Positions 1-11,100 of a DNA stretch of 21,631 bases are shown here, piece after piece. The position numbers were made by a program, and so were the translations under genes. The notes beneath the pieces are model-generated. The model ran no database searches. It saw only the letters and a list, made by a program, of their open reading frames with translations, and was not told the origin of the DNA. The stretch is from Paraglomus occultum (Eukaryota > Glomeromycota > Glomeromycetes > Paraglomerales > Paraglomeraceae), in the NCBI GenBank assembly GCA_910592205.1, contig CAJVPJ010000573.1, positions 1-21,631 of the forward strand, written 5' to 3'. The stretch's first letter is position 1, and every line of letters starts with the position of its first letter.

Positions 1-1399
1 GTTGGTGAGTATAAAGATTCTTCTCTTGCTGGGCCACGCGCTCTCCATTCTGCCAGTCGATCTATTAAATCTTGGAGGTACGTCGTTTGACGCGCTGATT
101 TTATAAATCGATGGCGAAGAAGCTCTTCTGCTGTTGGGCGCTAGAAAAAGTTTCAAATAATGGAGATTTAACATGTGTTGGCAAATGCAGAGGAACTTTA
201 ACATCAACAAAATGATATGAAATAGTCTTAAACATACATTCTCTGGCTTTTTCGTTAAACATAAAGAAACAAAATCTTTGAACGCGGCTGAAAATGGGCC
301 GTCTAATACGGGCGGTTTAGCTTTAGGAATAAGGAAGAGAACTCGCATTGGGTGATATTCTGCCAGCGGTGGTTCTCCCTTTGCTAGCTCTATCGCTGTT
401 ATGCCAAGAGACCAAATGTCTGCCTAAAAAGAAAAGAACATGAAAATAAAAGCTAATTAACAAGTCGAACATGTGTGGGTGTTCGTGTATTCATTATTTT
501 TTTGTTTTTCTTGCCTTGTAGTTGTATCCCGCTTGCCGAATGACTTCTGGTGCCATCCAGAACTACAAGAATAACAAGCATAAAGATAAATATTAAAAAT
601 CGTTGTTTATCGCGGACGCAACATATTTGCTGAAAACTCACGGGAGTTCCGACAAAGGTATTACGTTTGCTCTTATTGTTTGATAGTTGAGCAGCGACAC
701 CGAAATCCGCTTATATGGACAAATGCGTATTAATATCAAGTCTCTAGGCAAACAAACGCGGACATGCAAATAGACAGGGTTATGACAGACCACATACCGA
801 GTTTGACTTTTCCTTCAGCCGAGAGCAGAATATTTGCGGCTGCACAACAATTGTAAATTTACTTTAACAACATTATCGACCGTTGATTTCATCACATCAT
901 TTATTACTTTGGTTCAACATACCTTTGATATCTCTGTGGATTTTCCCCCCGCGGTGTAAATAGTCGAGTCCAAGCAACAACTCTCTACATACTATAGCAA
1001 TCTGCTGTTCGTCAAACGCTCCTGGCTTTAGTAGATCCAGACACGATCCACCTGCTAGGTATTCCATTACAATCCATAATTTAAACCCCTTAACAAATGA
1101 TCCATAATATCGAGTGATATACGGGCTGTCACATTGGGAGAGGAGGGCTATTTCTTGTTGAATCTCTGATATATCATCGTCAGAGTCTTCGAGATCAATT
1201 TGCTTTACTGCAACGATCCTTTTCGTTTCATTATTGATGCTGTGTGTGTGGAGAGAGAAAGAAGAGCATGAGGGCCGATGATCCACCATGAAACGGAAAG
1301 GTACGGATGTCACACCACTTACGCTTTGTATACGGTTCCAAATGACCCAGTTCCGAGTTTCTCGAGTAATGTATATGTATCCTCAGGGTCATTCCGTGT
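1..1399 (-). CDS. Ste20/GCK-III-type Ser/Thr protein kinase (partial, multi-exon)
   Basis: A germinal-centre/Ste20-family kinase, probably a cytoplasmic regulator of polarity or septation as known for fungal GCK-III kinases (Kic1, Nak1, Sid1, Sps1). Exons on the minus strand: 1399-1323, 1239-923, 839-798, 709-642, 562-515, 423-238 and 140-1; phases agree at every junction, giving about 292 residues. Visible in order: glycine loop [14 protein letters not shown] lysine in IVAVKQI, hinge [10 protein letters not shown], catalytic loop [21 protein letters not shown], activation segment NTFVGTPFWMAPE, then [19 protein letters not shown]. All catalytic residues are present. After the domain comes [15 protein letters not shown], and the frame runs off the window at base 1. 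Intron 514-424 starts with GC, not GT. An in-frame TAG lies just upstream of the 1399 acceptor, so a short first exon must lie further upstream; an ATG followed by GT at 1535-1531 is one weak candidate. Exact subfamily is inferred. Confidence 0.93.
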
Positions 1400-3569
1400 C
1401 TATGGAGGGAAAAAGAGCAATTAATAATTAACGACATGATTCTACATTGGCCCGGCTAAATAAAAGTTCTAGCCATCGATTCACGTTCCACATATCAGCG
1501 AAATTTGTAATAGCAGCGTCTCAAATCATTACCATTATGTTTACGATATTAAGGGTTACGCTTCGTTATGGGTTACTATCGTGGAGACAAACAAGCAAAG
1601 CTGAACGGAGTGTTGGAGAGGAGAGGCTAGCGAAATATAACAATTGTTATAGTAGCCGACGTTAATCCGTTGTTCCACCCAGTGTCGTTGGGTATTTAGC
1701 TTGTTTATCTATTTATCGTGTTCTATTTGTTCACAAGATTAAGTTTGGTTAATGACAAACAAGAAAGTTTACTAATTATGCCTCAAAAGGATGTAAATGT
1801 TTGCGAGCTAAAATAGAGAATTCTCTCATTGAATGTTTATGATAATTTATCTCCTTATTTGTTCTCATGTTCGACTATTAGACCGCTCCATTAAATTAAG
1901 ATGCCAGATACGATCGAGCGAACGTATTAATACTAACCCAACGATATAACCCAAGCGTAAAAGTCGAGTTTGGAGGACGTTAATTCAGAAAGCAAAGTCT
2001 CTCATATGGTCTCAAGTTTACGCACTAATTTATTTGTTCTCATATACACTTTTTCCCCGTTGCACCTGTGTTATAATAACTACACATTTTAAAGTAAAAG
2101 TGCATAAAACAAAAATAGACGGTACAGCAACATCCATATATGGACTTTGTGGATCAGGGGGCAAGGAAAGATGAGGTAGGGGGAAGGCTGGGAAGGAAAA
2201 GGGCAAACGGAAGCCATGACAACATGAAAGTGTCACGCATTACGTATTTATGCCACAATACATAGAAGATACTATATTAAGTCGCGATACAAAAGCGGAA
2301 GCATAACCGAAGCATCAGTTCACCCCTATTCTCTCGTATCTGGAACACTTTGATGGGTAAATTCCGGGCAGTGAGAATTAATGATGCGTGTATCACGTTA
2401 TCATCTGTCAGGGGAAGAGGGGGGGGGGTTTTTTGCAAACTCCACTTTCATTTTCTATTTCTATTTCCAGTTGTGTAATTTTTAATTATAGCAGTCCAAA
2501 TATTCATTAGAACGCATTTAGTGTCTTGTAATCAAAAGATTGCGATTTTAAATTACAAGCATTTGTAGCCGTATAAACTGGTGGTTCTCTCCGCTTGGAA
2601 TGAGCACAGTTTAAACTTTTTATTTGTTTGTAAACAATCCAAATATGGACATGTTACAACAAAACCTGACAACGTGAACAATAATGGCAGAATGATTAGG
2701 GTTCAAACCTGCAGAATCATGTCCTTGTTCTCTTTGCCCTTTTCCTGCTATTGCGTTAGCTATATGAAAAACGTCGAGTTATTTTGGGTTAAGTCGGTCT
2801 CTGTATTTGTAATAGTTCATATAACTATGGTAAATACAAGTTCACCCAATTTGCATCTCTGGTAGTTTAAACGCGTTCTGCAACTAAAGGGCAGTATGGA
2901 AACGTTAACCAGCGGCTGTTGACTTTTCTGTGCTCCCCATGAAAATCGCCATGTTCTTGAACCCATGCAATGCTTTAAACAGATCTTGTCAACTATCTCA
3001 TTAATACAATCTCAGGTTTTCGGATTTACTGCTTTTTGTTAGAAATATTGAGTTGCGAGCCCCCTATTCAAAAGTAAGACATTTACTTGGCAGGATGGTC
3101 TTTTTGGTGGTTAGAGGCCTCGAGAAAAAGATCAAATTTAATTGAATGCAGCCGTTAGCATCTATCAAATACAAAAAGATTTGATTTAACCACTAATACA
3201 GAACGTTGTGTTCGTATGGGACGTTGTTTATTTGCGTATTTTACCTCGCTGGAATTGTAGTATTCCATCGGTCAAATACGTATCGGAATTGTTGAAAGTC
3301 ATGCAACCAAAAAGAGTATTATGTCAGAATCCTTTGCGTAATAAATATTATTATTGCAACTCAGTTGTTTATTTTGTTTACAGGTCATAAATATTATAAT
3401 AATTTCGTGGCGGTATTCTTCTTACTCTGCTGCGTTAATGATTGCTCACAATAATTTCTGGATTAGGTACCATTACATAAAAGCAATTGTTTCGCCTTGA
3501 TTATGATTACTCTTTTAAACCATAATACAAACATGTGCCCTAAAATATTATTGACGTCGATATTACTAA
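1400..3569. other. AT-rich spacer, no supported gene
   Basis: This stretch should hold the missing first exon, 5' UTR and promoter of the minus-strand kinase, but I could not fix them. It contains a purine-rich patch (about 2154-2210, pyrimidine-rich on the kinase strand) and a run of ten G at 2419-2428. Open frames here are short, low in complexity and unlike known proteins. Confidence 0.5.
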
Positions 3570-4513
3570 GAAAATACTGGAACAAAATCTAATTCAAAAC
3601 CTTGTCGTTATGTCTGTTGGCGTCTTGCAGATATCTTAAAAAACATCAGAGCAATCGATTATATCTTTCTGACTCGGACATCATTACAATTAATTGTTGG
3701 TGATCTCGAAGATGAAGATTTTGTCAAAGTCATTCAAGAATGTAAAGAATTAATAGAAGAAGCCCTTTGATCGAAGATCGCGTATAGGTTACACCCAGTA
3801 ATTGCTACGCAGTTATACGGTTATAGGTCTTTACTAGCTTGTAGATTAATTTCTTTTCTTACTCCCGATGACATAACCTTATTCAATGATTTCTACAAAC
3901 AGTTAGTAAGTTTAGTAAGTTCTGATGACGTTTTATCTGAAACGAAATTCGCGTCTATCTTCACATGGGTTTAACGTAATTTGAATAAGACAAGATTAAG
4001 ATGGATGTTTTTACTCAAACACTAAAGTGATCTACAAAAAAAATTACGTAACCGCTGTTCGCAATATCATAATGTCATTCATATGAAATTATACGTCTTT
4101 GCTTATTATTCACGTGAAGATGCGTATAGTTAATCAAACAATAATACCGGGTATATACTTAAAACATCTTGATTGACTTGATATGTACACGGGGAGTACT
4201 ATGTAAGGTGAAGGATATTGTGCTAAGGATTTTAAGAAACAAGATATCATTGGTTCTTAAACTCTCACTCATTAGATTTAGATACCGCCATGGCACCGCG
4301 TGGAAACAAGCACGGTATTTTTGTAAAACGAGACGAATCAGAAAATGGTTTAACGATCACCTGAGCACATCATCTAACTAAATCGTCACAATAGACGAAG
4401 AGGCTGGAGAGCATTCTTCACGAACGACGACGCTGGAAATAATTCACTTGCTGACAACCATCGACGAGCCTTCTGTTACCAAAGAAAAAACTTGCTCCTT
4501 CGACAAGAGTTAA
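3570..4513 (+). pseudogene. Coding-like stretch broken by stops and frame changes, unidentified
   Basis: From 3570 one frame reads like protein for about 185 codons with only three stops before 4131 (TGA at 3768, TAA at 3972, TAA at 4026). Segments include LQLIVGDLEDEDFVKVIQE, LHPVIATQLYGYRSLLACR, LISFLTPDDITLFNDFYKQ and NVIHMKLYVFAYYSREDAY. Further on, coding-like pieces alternate between frames: MAPRGNKHGIFVKRDESEN at 4290, and IVTIDEEAGEHSSRTTTLE from 4382 to a TAA at 4511. Because both TAA and TGA interrupt it, a mitochondrial-type code does not explain the stops. I do not recognise the family and see no catalytic motif. The best reading is the wreck of a host or mobile-element gene; composition alone could mislead. 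Confidence 0.45.
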
Positions 4514-5244
4514 AATTTCTTGCTCAGCAGTTACTTTTGCATAAGTCACTTTGTCCGACGTGCTGAATAGCTGGTCCTCCCGAAGCATTTAACAATTTAA
4601 AATTGTAAAACAATAGCATCGGCTGTAGTAACTTGTTGCTATTGACCATTGACTATAGAAACATCTGGCTTTATTTTTACGAAAAAGTATATCTCGTTAA
4701 AATGTCAATTCAAGATTGATGTGTGTTGGTAATATGTAACATTTGTAAGTTTAATTACGATTGAAACGTTGAGTATTAAAAGTATCCTAGTCATGTATTC
4801 ATGGACTATGGTAATTACGATAACGTGAAATCATTAAACTGTGTCATGTTTTATCTCATTTTGTTAAAAGCATTAGATAGACTAAATTACTGAATGTGTA
4901 AGCAACCTGTCAAATAACTAAAGTTGAATGACTTAATGAATTCCAATTCCGACTTTTAAATATTTATAATTTCAGTAACTTGCAAAACATAAAACTTATG
5001 CCAATTATTAATTTGCAAACCATCTAATTATTACAAGTCAACAGTAACATAAAGAATTTTTATAACATTTATTATTATTCATAAGAATAGTTGCAGAACA
5101 AAATGGTATAGAAAGTTTTAAAATTAGAATCAATCAATTGTTAGTATCAGATAAAATACAGTACAAAGTAAATTTTATTTTAACAAAGGCCTATTATTAT
5201 TATTATTATTACAATTATAAAGCCACTTACTTAGACAAATTTAA
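4514..5244. other. AT-rich spacer
   Basis: Very AT-rich sequence with an (ATT)n microsatellite around 5191-5211. I see no gene, RNA or organised repeat in it. Confidence 0.5.
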
Positions 5245-5763
5245 TTGTATAACGAAGTTACTATACCATTAACTAATCAGAATATCCAATCTCAATATTT
5301 TAACTTATTATTAATAGCTTCTATGTTATTTTTATTCTTCTTATTAAATACTGTAAACGCATTCTTTTGTTTGGTTTATGTTGTTTCTTCTATATACGCT
5401 AACTTACATCAAGTAATATCGAAGATGCTGAAATTAACTTTCAAAACGTCATTAATTAAACTCACGCGTTATGAGAGCTATGTAACAACTATTCCGTGGG
5501 GCGAGAAAAAGAACGAAATAAATTTAAAAATATCGGCAAAAGTCGTTATTATACATACAACAAGAGAAGCCAAATGTGAATTGCAAGTTGCGGAAGAGAG
5601 TTTTTGGAAATGTTATGCAGGAAAAAGACATAAAATTTCGTGCTGTGTATTTTGATCGTCATACATTACGCGTTATTGCAATAACAAGTCTTTCTCGAAG
5701 CAATTCGGCGGAACAGATGACTTTATTAAAGTAAATCTTACTGTGTTATTTGTGATAATGTAG
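5245..5763 (+). pseudogene. Possible broken gene in two overlapping frames, unidentified
   Basis: Two plus-strand frames overlap. The first is open to the stop at 5653-5655, with a hydrophobic stretch (SMLFLFFLLNTVNAFFCLVY) followed by LTRYESYVTTIPWGEKKNE. The second opens at 5528, just after a TAA, and runs to a TAG at 5761, reading KYRQKSLLYIQQEKPNVNC, then VFGNVMQEKDIKFRAVYFD and RHTLRVIAITSLSRSNSAE. The change from one to the other falls near the A-run at 5526-5530, as a single-base indel would produce. A GTAAAT at 5731 could be a donor. There is no strong ATG context at 5245 (the codon there is TTG). I do not recognise the product, and chance open frames remain possible. Confidence 0.3.
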
Positions 5764-8162
5764 AAAATATATCTAATATTGTAATATATAATTGGTCTTA
5801 TTATCGACAGCATCATATTTAATTTTGCTCAGTTGCTTAAATTTTTGTTGTCTTGTCACATAAACACCTCCGACCTATGTGGAAGTCATATATAGCTTAG
5901 GAAGTTTTTTTTTTTAGTTGAAGAATCATTTGCATGTAGTCTCGTGCCAAGGAGACCAATGACATAATACGCCTTGAGTTAATTATTAGTGTCTGCACCC
6001 AATTAATGAGAATCTGTCAATCTCGTATCATGCAAGTCTTTTATATTTACTTTGCTTGCAATTAGTACTAAGCCGGTAAATAATATCGATTTCATAGACT
6101 TTATTTAATTTTGCTTTTGATCCCACGTTTATTCTCCATTTACTCGATTATGTACATGTGTTTATTCATTAGTAACTTAATCTTTTGACATCTCAGGTGA
6201 TCATTCGAACGCAGAATTATACTATACATGAGCGAATAGACTTACCTAACATTCCAGCAACTACTATTGTATTATGGCATTGATACTAAATTAACGCATT
6301 TCAATCGATCATCTCTGATTGATATATCATATGACCGCTACGGCGTGCATTAATCATGCATTCAGGAAGTGACAAAATTACCGGTATGCCTGATAACCGA
6401 TAAATGAAACGTTTACGGTCGATTTGTTAAAATCTCGGCTTGACCTATTAGCTTTAATATTAACGTTAGTGGAGGTTACGGAATTTATTGAATGCTTAAA
6501 GTTGTTATTGTGCTAGTTTCAGGACCAATTTTAGTGCTGCATGGGAGAATTGATTTTTATATAGCCTGCTCACAATACATCTCAATGTAGTTAAGCATTC
6601 AGAAGATAAACTCAAAATAGTTTAGCTGGTACATGGTTAGAAACAGATATGAGATGATTACTGAAGTAAAGCTTGAGCTTTATATCGTTCAAAAAGTTTT
6701 TTTTTGTTAAAGAATTTCCCGTACGCCATGAGCAAACGAGAAATTCCAATAGATGAAATTATGAATTCCTAAATTTTTAGTCACTTTGTCAAAGCGTTTG
6801 GTTGGATTAAAGACCATACCTGTTGATTTGTCGTGATACACAGTTTAAGAAAACCCTTCCCTTCTGTGTCAAAATCTAAACACTTATTTGCTTTTCAATA
6901 CAACTATTTTATACATGTATGCCTATCGATGGTTCGCTCGACTTTATCGATAAACGAGACTAGTAAGTAGCTCTCAGACACTTGCTGCTAGCACCAGATC
7001 TGCTGAGCATGCATATTATCTGTGCTCTTTGACAGCATATTTGATGCACACTTTTTAATTACAATCGATTGAATGAGAAGATCGTCCATACTAATATCAA
7101 GAACGATCACATTATGGAAATTCTGATAGGATAGGTTTGGACATAAAATACTTGATGGCTTTCGTAATCGCATTAGGAAAATGTTTGAATGGCTTACAAT
7201 ATTATTTATGAAAAACTCGAATATAAGGTAACATGCAAAATTGCCTATTTTATCAAAACAAAACTGGCTGCATGCAGGTTAACGTTTGGACACAAATGAC
7301 TATTGCCGTTTTTGGTGAAATGTATTGGCACAAAGCAGCTCTGTTGCGTAATTGCTTGAATGCGTGTGACAAGCGACTTATTTCTATTTTCACAACTCTC
7401 ATACTGGATCGTTAGTCTCTTGAAATGACCAATCAGTCTTTTATTTACACGGTCTGATATGTATCATACTTTTCTCTTTTTTCCCCTCTAAAAGGAAAAA
7501 AAGGCTGAAATAAGAGTGCATAAAAGAGGCCGATCAGGTGATTATCAAATCGTCCTTCAGAGTTTAAATGGAAAACATTGAAACTGAATTTTAACCCCTG
7601 TGGCGTTATTATTATGCAGGTCTACTGCGGACATATCACATAATATGACTGGATGTTTCCAGTATCAATAGAATGTCCTGACCACGTTATATGCGCGTGT
7701 ACATCATAAATCAGCGGAATTTGAATGCAGTAGATGGAGCATTTTGATTGGCCGGTCATTAAAAATGCAGATAGGAGGTAAACAATGATAGACCTGAATA
7801 CGAAGATTATTGCAGATCATAAATAGTCTAGCAATATATTTTATATTCTATATATATCAATACAAATTCTTATCTTCTGATTTTGTCTCATCCAATGTGT
7901 TCTCATTTCCTTTTTGAGCCTATCTTCTCTTGGTCAGTGATTCAGATTCAGCGCCAAATCACAAAAAATCGATAACCCAATCCATCAGAGGGGGTTATGC
8001 TTATCAATCGGATTATTATTATTTTTAACATGTAACGATTATTAAATGTTTGTGGTGAATCTACATCTATTTATTTATACTGCTCATTCATTCCGCGTCT
8101 GTATTTATAAGTAACACTAGTCTCATAACACGTCTCTTTTACTCCTTTGCTCGACATACGCC
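5764..8162. other. AT-rich spacer upstream of the transporter gene
   Basis: I found no supported gene on either strand. The few 60-codon open frames (for example minus 7173-6988 and plus 7233-7415) do not resemble proteins and lack neighbours with splice signals. The last 100 bases contain a TATTTATAAG at about 8102 and a pyrimidine-rich stretch before the transporter ATG, which may be its core promoter and 5' UTR. Confidence 0.45.
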
Positions 8163-11100
8163 ATGGACGGCAGACAGCGAGACGAAGAGACTGCCCCTCC
8201 ACACACAGTATCAAGTCCTTCCTCTTCACGGGGCAAATCACCCGGACGTTCTATGTATCATGCATTACAACTCACCTCCATTACCAGTCCTAATCTTGGC
8301 TTTGGTCCACGGTCATATTTCAGCTCACAAAGCTTATTAGATAATGGTAAGTGATAAGAATGTGCCAGGAGTATAAGAAGGCCTGAAGCAAGAGCGTTGG
8401 GCCTTTAAATCAGAAAAAACATGTATACATGATATATGCACTACATAGAATGTAGTGGATAATTTCTGGTTAGGCATCGACAATTCTCATTCATGCGAAT
8501 ACCATTGAGCACTATGCTGTTCAAAGGACTGCAAAAGATCAAGATTTCTCACGTTAATTCCCTTTACAATATAATGATAATCGCATGCCGGGATCCCTGC
8601 GCCACATCAAAGAACGTAAACGGGTTAAATAGAGACAAATATAGTAATATTAGTATGATATCAAGAATTGATTCATCGATACACTTTTGGTTTTTATCTC
8701 ATAGGTCAACCTTCCTATTCGGCTTCTCCGCTCAAAATACGCTCACAAACAGTCGCTCTTGGCAGTCTAGATATTGTCGAAGAAAACCAAAATGAGGATG
8801 AAGCACCTCGTACTCAAACGGATTCGAATGCACCAAGAGAAAGTGGACTATCACTTTTACTAAAAGCAAACACTCCGCCAGAAGCTGATAGTAAAAGTAA
8901 CGTGCCCGCAGAGGAAGATAACGCCAAAGATAATAGTGGGAAGGATAATAATATTATTGTTTTGGATGAGAACGGTAATAAAGTGGAAGAGCTACAAGGA
9001 TCACAACAGCCATCATCAGATCAACCTGTTCCATCGTCCCATCCTCCTCCATCTACAACTTCGCCCGACCACCCATCCTACTATACTCTTCAGAAAACTG
9101 ACGAGACTGTTCCCCTACTTGCTCAACCATTTCCCACTTACGCAAATAATCATTTAGACGACGATGATTCGGTAATAGATGATTATTATGAACAGTCATG
9201 GATTACGCGTTGGTTTTGTGGATGGAGTCACGATGGCTATCTCCCGCACTATGATGACGATGAAACGGAACACAGAAGGGAAATTACGCCCGAAGTGATA
9301 TTTAGGGAAGCTGTCATAAAACCTCTTGGATATATACCAGCCGTTATTTTGGGTCTATTGTTAAATTTGTTGGATGCTATATCTTATGGTATGGCTGATT
9401 TGTAATCAGAGTTAGACAAGTTCTCTGGTAAACGAAACTTCAAGAAACTGATTACTTTTATATGCATCATTTTCATAACTATCTCTCAATTCTGAAAGGT
9501 ATGATCACGTTTCCTATTGCAAATCCCATCTTCAGTTCGTTTGGACCAGATGGTATCTCTATGTTCTTTGTAAGGTAACTTGTGCAATTTGGGACAAGCA
9601 ACAGAATTGGATACCACCGGAAATCAATTTGCTCATTAATAACCCACGCTGTTCGTTCTTTACTAATGTCCTAAACAGTTGTATCGTCTCACAATTAGTC
9701 TTCTCTTTGGGTGGAAGTATTTTTGGAGGGGGTAATGGGAGTATGATGATAGAAGGTATGTTTGATTTATTCAAATCGTCTATTATCCAATGCAAAACAA
9801 ACGGAACTTTGCGTAAATTGCACGTAGGGTAATCATTATTTAAGTCTGTTGCTGATGCGCTGTACTATATGTTTTACATTCTTATTTCTTTTTAGTTGTT
9901 CCGTTCTTGCATATAATGTGAGTTGAATTTTGCTCCAATGTAAATTACTAGTATCTTCCTTCATCTGTTAGTGTATTTACTTATTCTTTCGTCGTTTATC
10001 AGGGCCGAGATTATCCAAGAGGAAGTCGGCGTAGATAACCCTAAATCGATTATAGCCACAACTATCTTGTCATATGCACTCAGTTCAGTGCTCACTGGTA
10101 TTGTGTTCTTGTTGATGGGTGTGTTTAAGGTAAATAGGTTGTATAGCAGTAACGCATCTTTGTCCTCATATGACTAACAATCCATTAACATAACCGATAG
10201 CTGGGATCGCTGATAGAATTCTTCCCGAGACACATATTAGTGGGCTGTATCGGTAAGACGCAAATTTTATATAATAATTTGGTCATTATAATCGACGCTC
10301 TAATATTTACGAATCCTCGATACTTTAAATCCAGGCGGTGTCGGTTGGTTCTTAGTACAAACAGCAATAGAAGTCTCTGCCCGTCTCGAAGGCAATCTTG
10401 AATACAACCTCGGTTCTATCCTTGCGCTCTTCGTGAATGGTCACACGTTTATTCTCTGGTTTTCGGCTCTCTTTCTTGCATTGTTACTTCGTGTTATATA
10501 TGCAAGGTGTCAGCATCCTTTAGTAGTCCCATTCTATTTCATGATTGTGCCGCTAGTATTCTATGCTTTTGTGTATTTGTTCCATTTATCGTGGGATTCA
10601 TTGAGAGAAGGAGGCTGGGTCTTTCCGCTGCCTGCGGAGAAGGCACCATGGTATAGATTTTACCAATATTATGGTAAGCGGTCTGTAAAAGCTAATTGCA
10701 ATATGGAAAGCGTTATCAATTATGACGTTGTTGTTATGTAGATCTTAAGGCGACTAATTGGAGAGCCCTCATGAAGACCATCCCTGCTATGTTTGCTCTG
10801 ACATTTTTCGGTACGTAGGTTCAATTTTAGTATAAGCAGCAATAATACAACATTGTATTACGTAGATATTAAACTATATTGTTTAACCATAGGAATCTTA
10901 CACGTCCCCATCAACGTGCCTGCTTTGGGAGTGTCCATTAATGAAGATAATGTCAATACCAACCGTGAATTAGTAGCTCACGGACTTTCCAATATGTTCT
11001 CCGGATTTGCTGGTAGCGTTCAGAGTAAGTGGACCTGTCATAGTCAGCATTGTTAGAACATGATTTTTACCAATATAATTGGCTCAACGCTATTACTGTA

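Noticed and set aside
897-1313. Kinase starting at MTSVPFRFM
   Set aside because: That start lies inside the 1322-1240 intron; the proper upstream exon encodes the glycine loop.
2154-2210. G-quadruplex
   Set aside because: There are four G-runs of three or more, but the first loop is about 16 bases and the others vary, so it does not meet the usual pattern; it is more simply a purine-rich tract.
2581-3390. Plus-strand open frames at 2581-2865 and 3208-3390
   Set aside because: Both begin at non-ATG codons, look like translated AT-rich spacer and have no splice or homology support.
3570-4131. Mitochondrial DNA insertion using TGA as Trp
   Set aside because: TAA stops also interrupt the frame, and no mitochondrial protein is recognisable.
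9559-9832. Independent small proteins on both strands between 9559 and 9832
   Set aside because: They are shadows of exons 3-4 and intron sequence of the transporter gene; they do not keep the conserved motifs.
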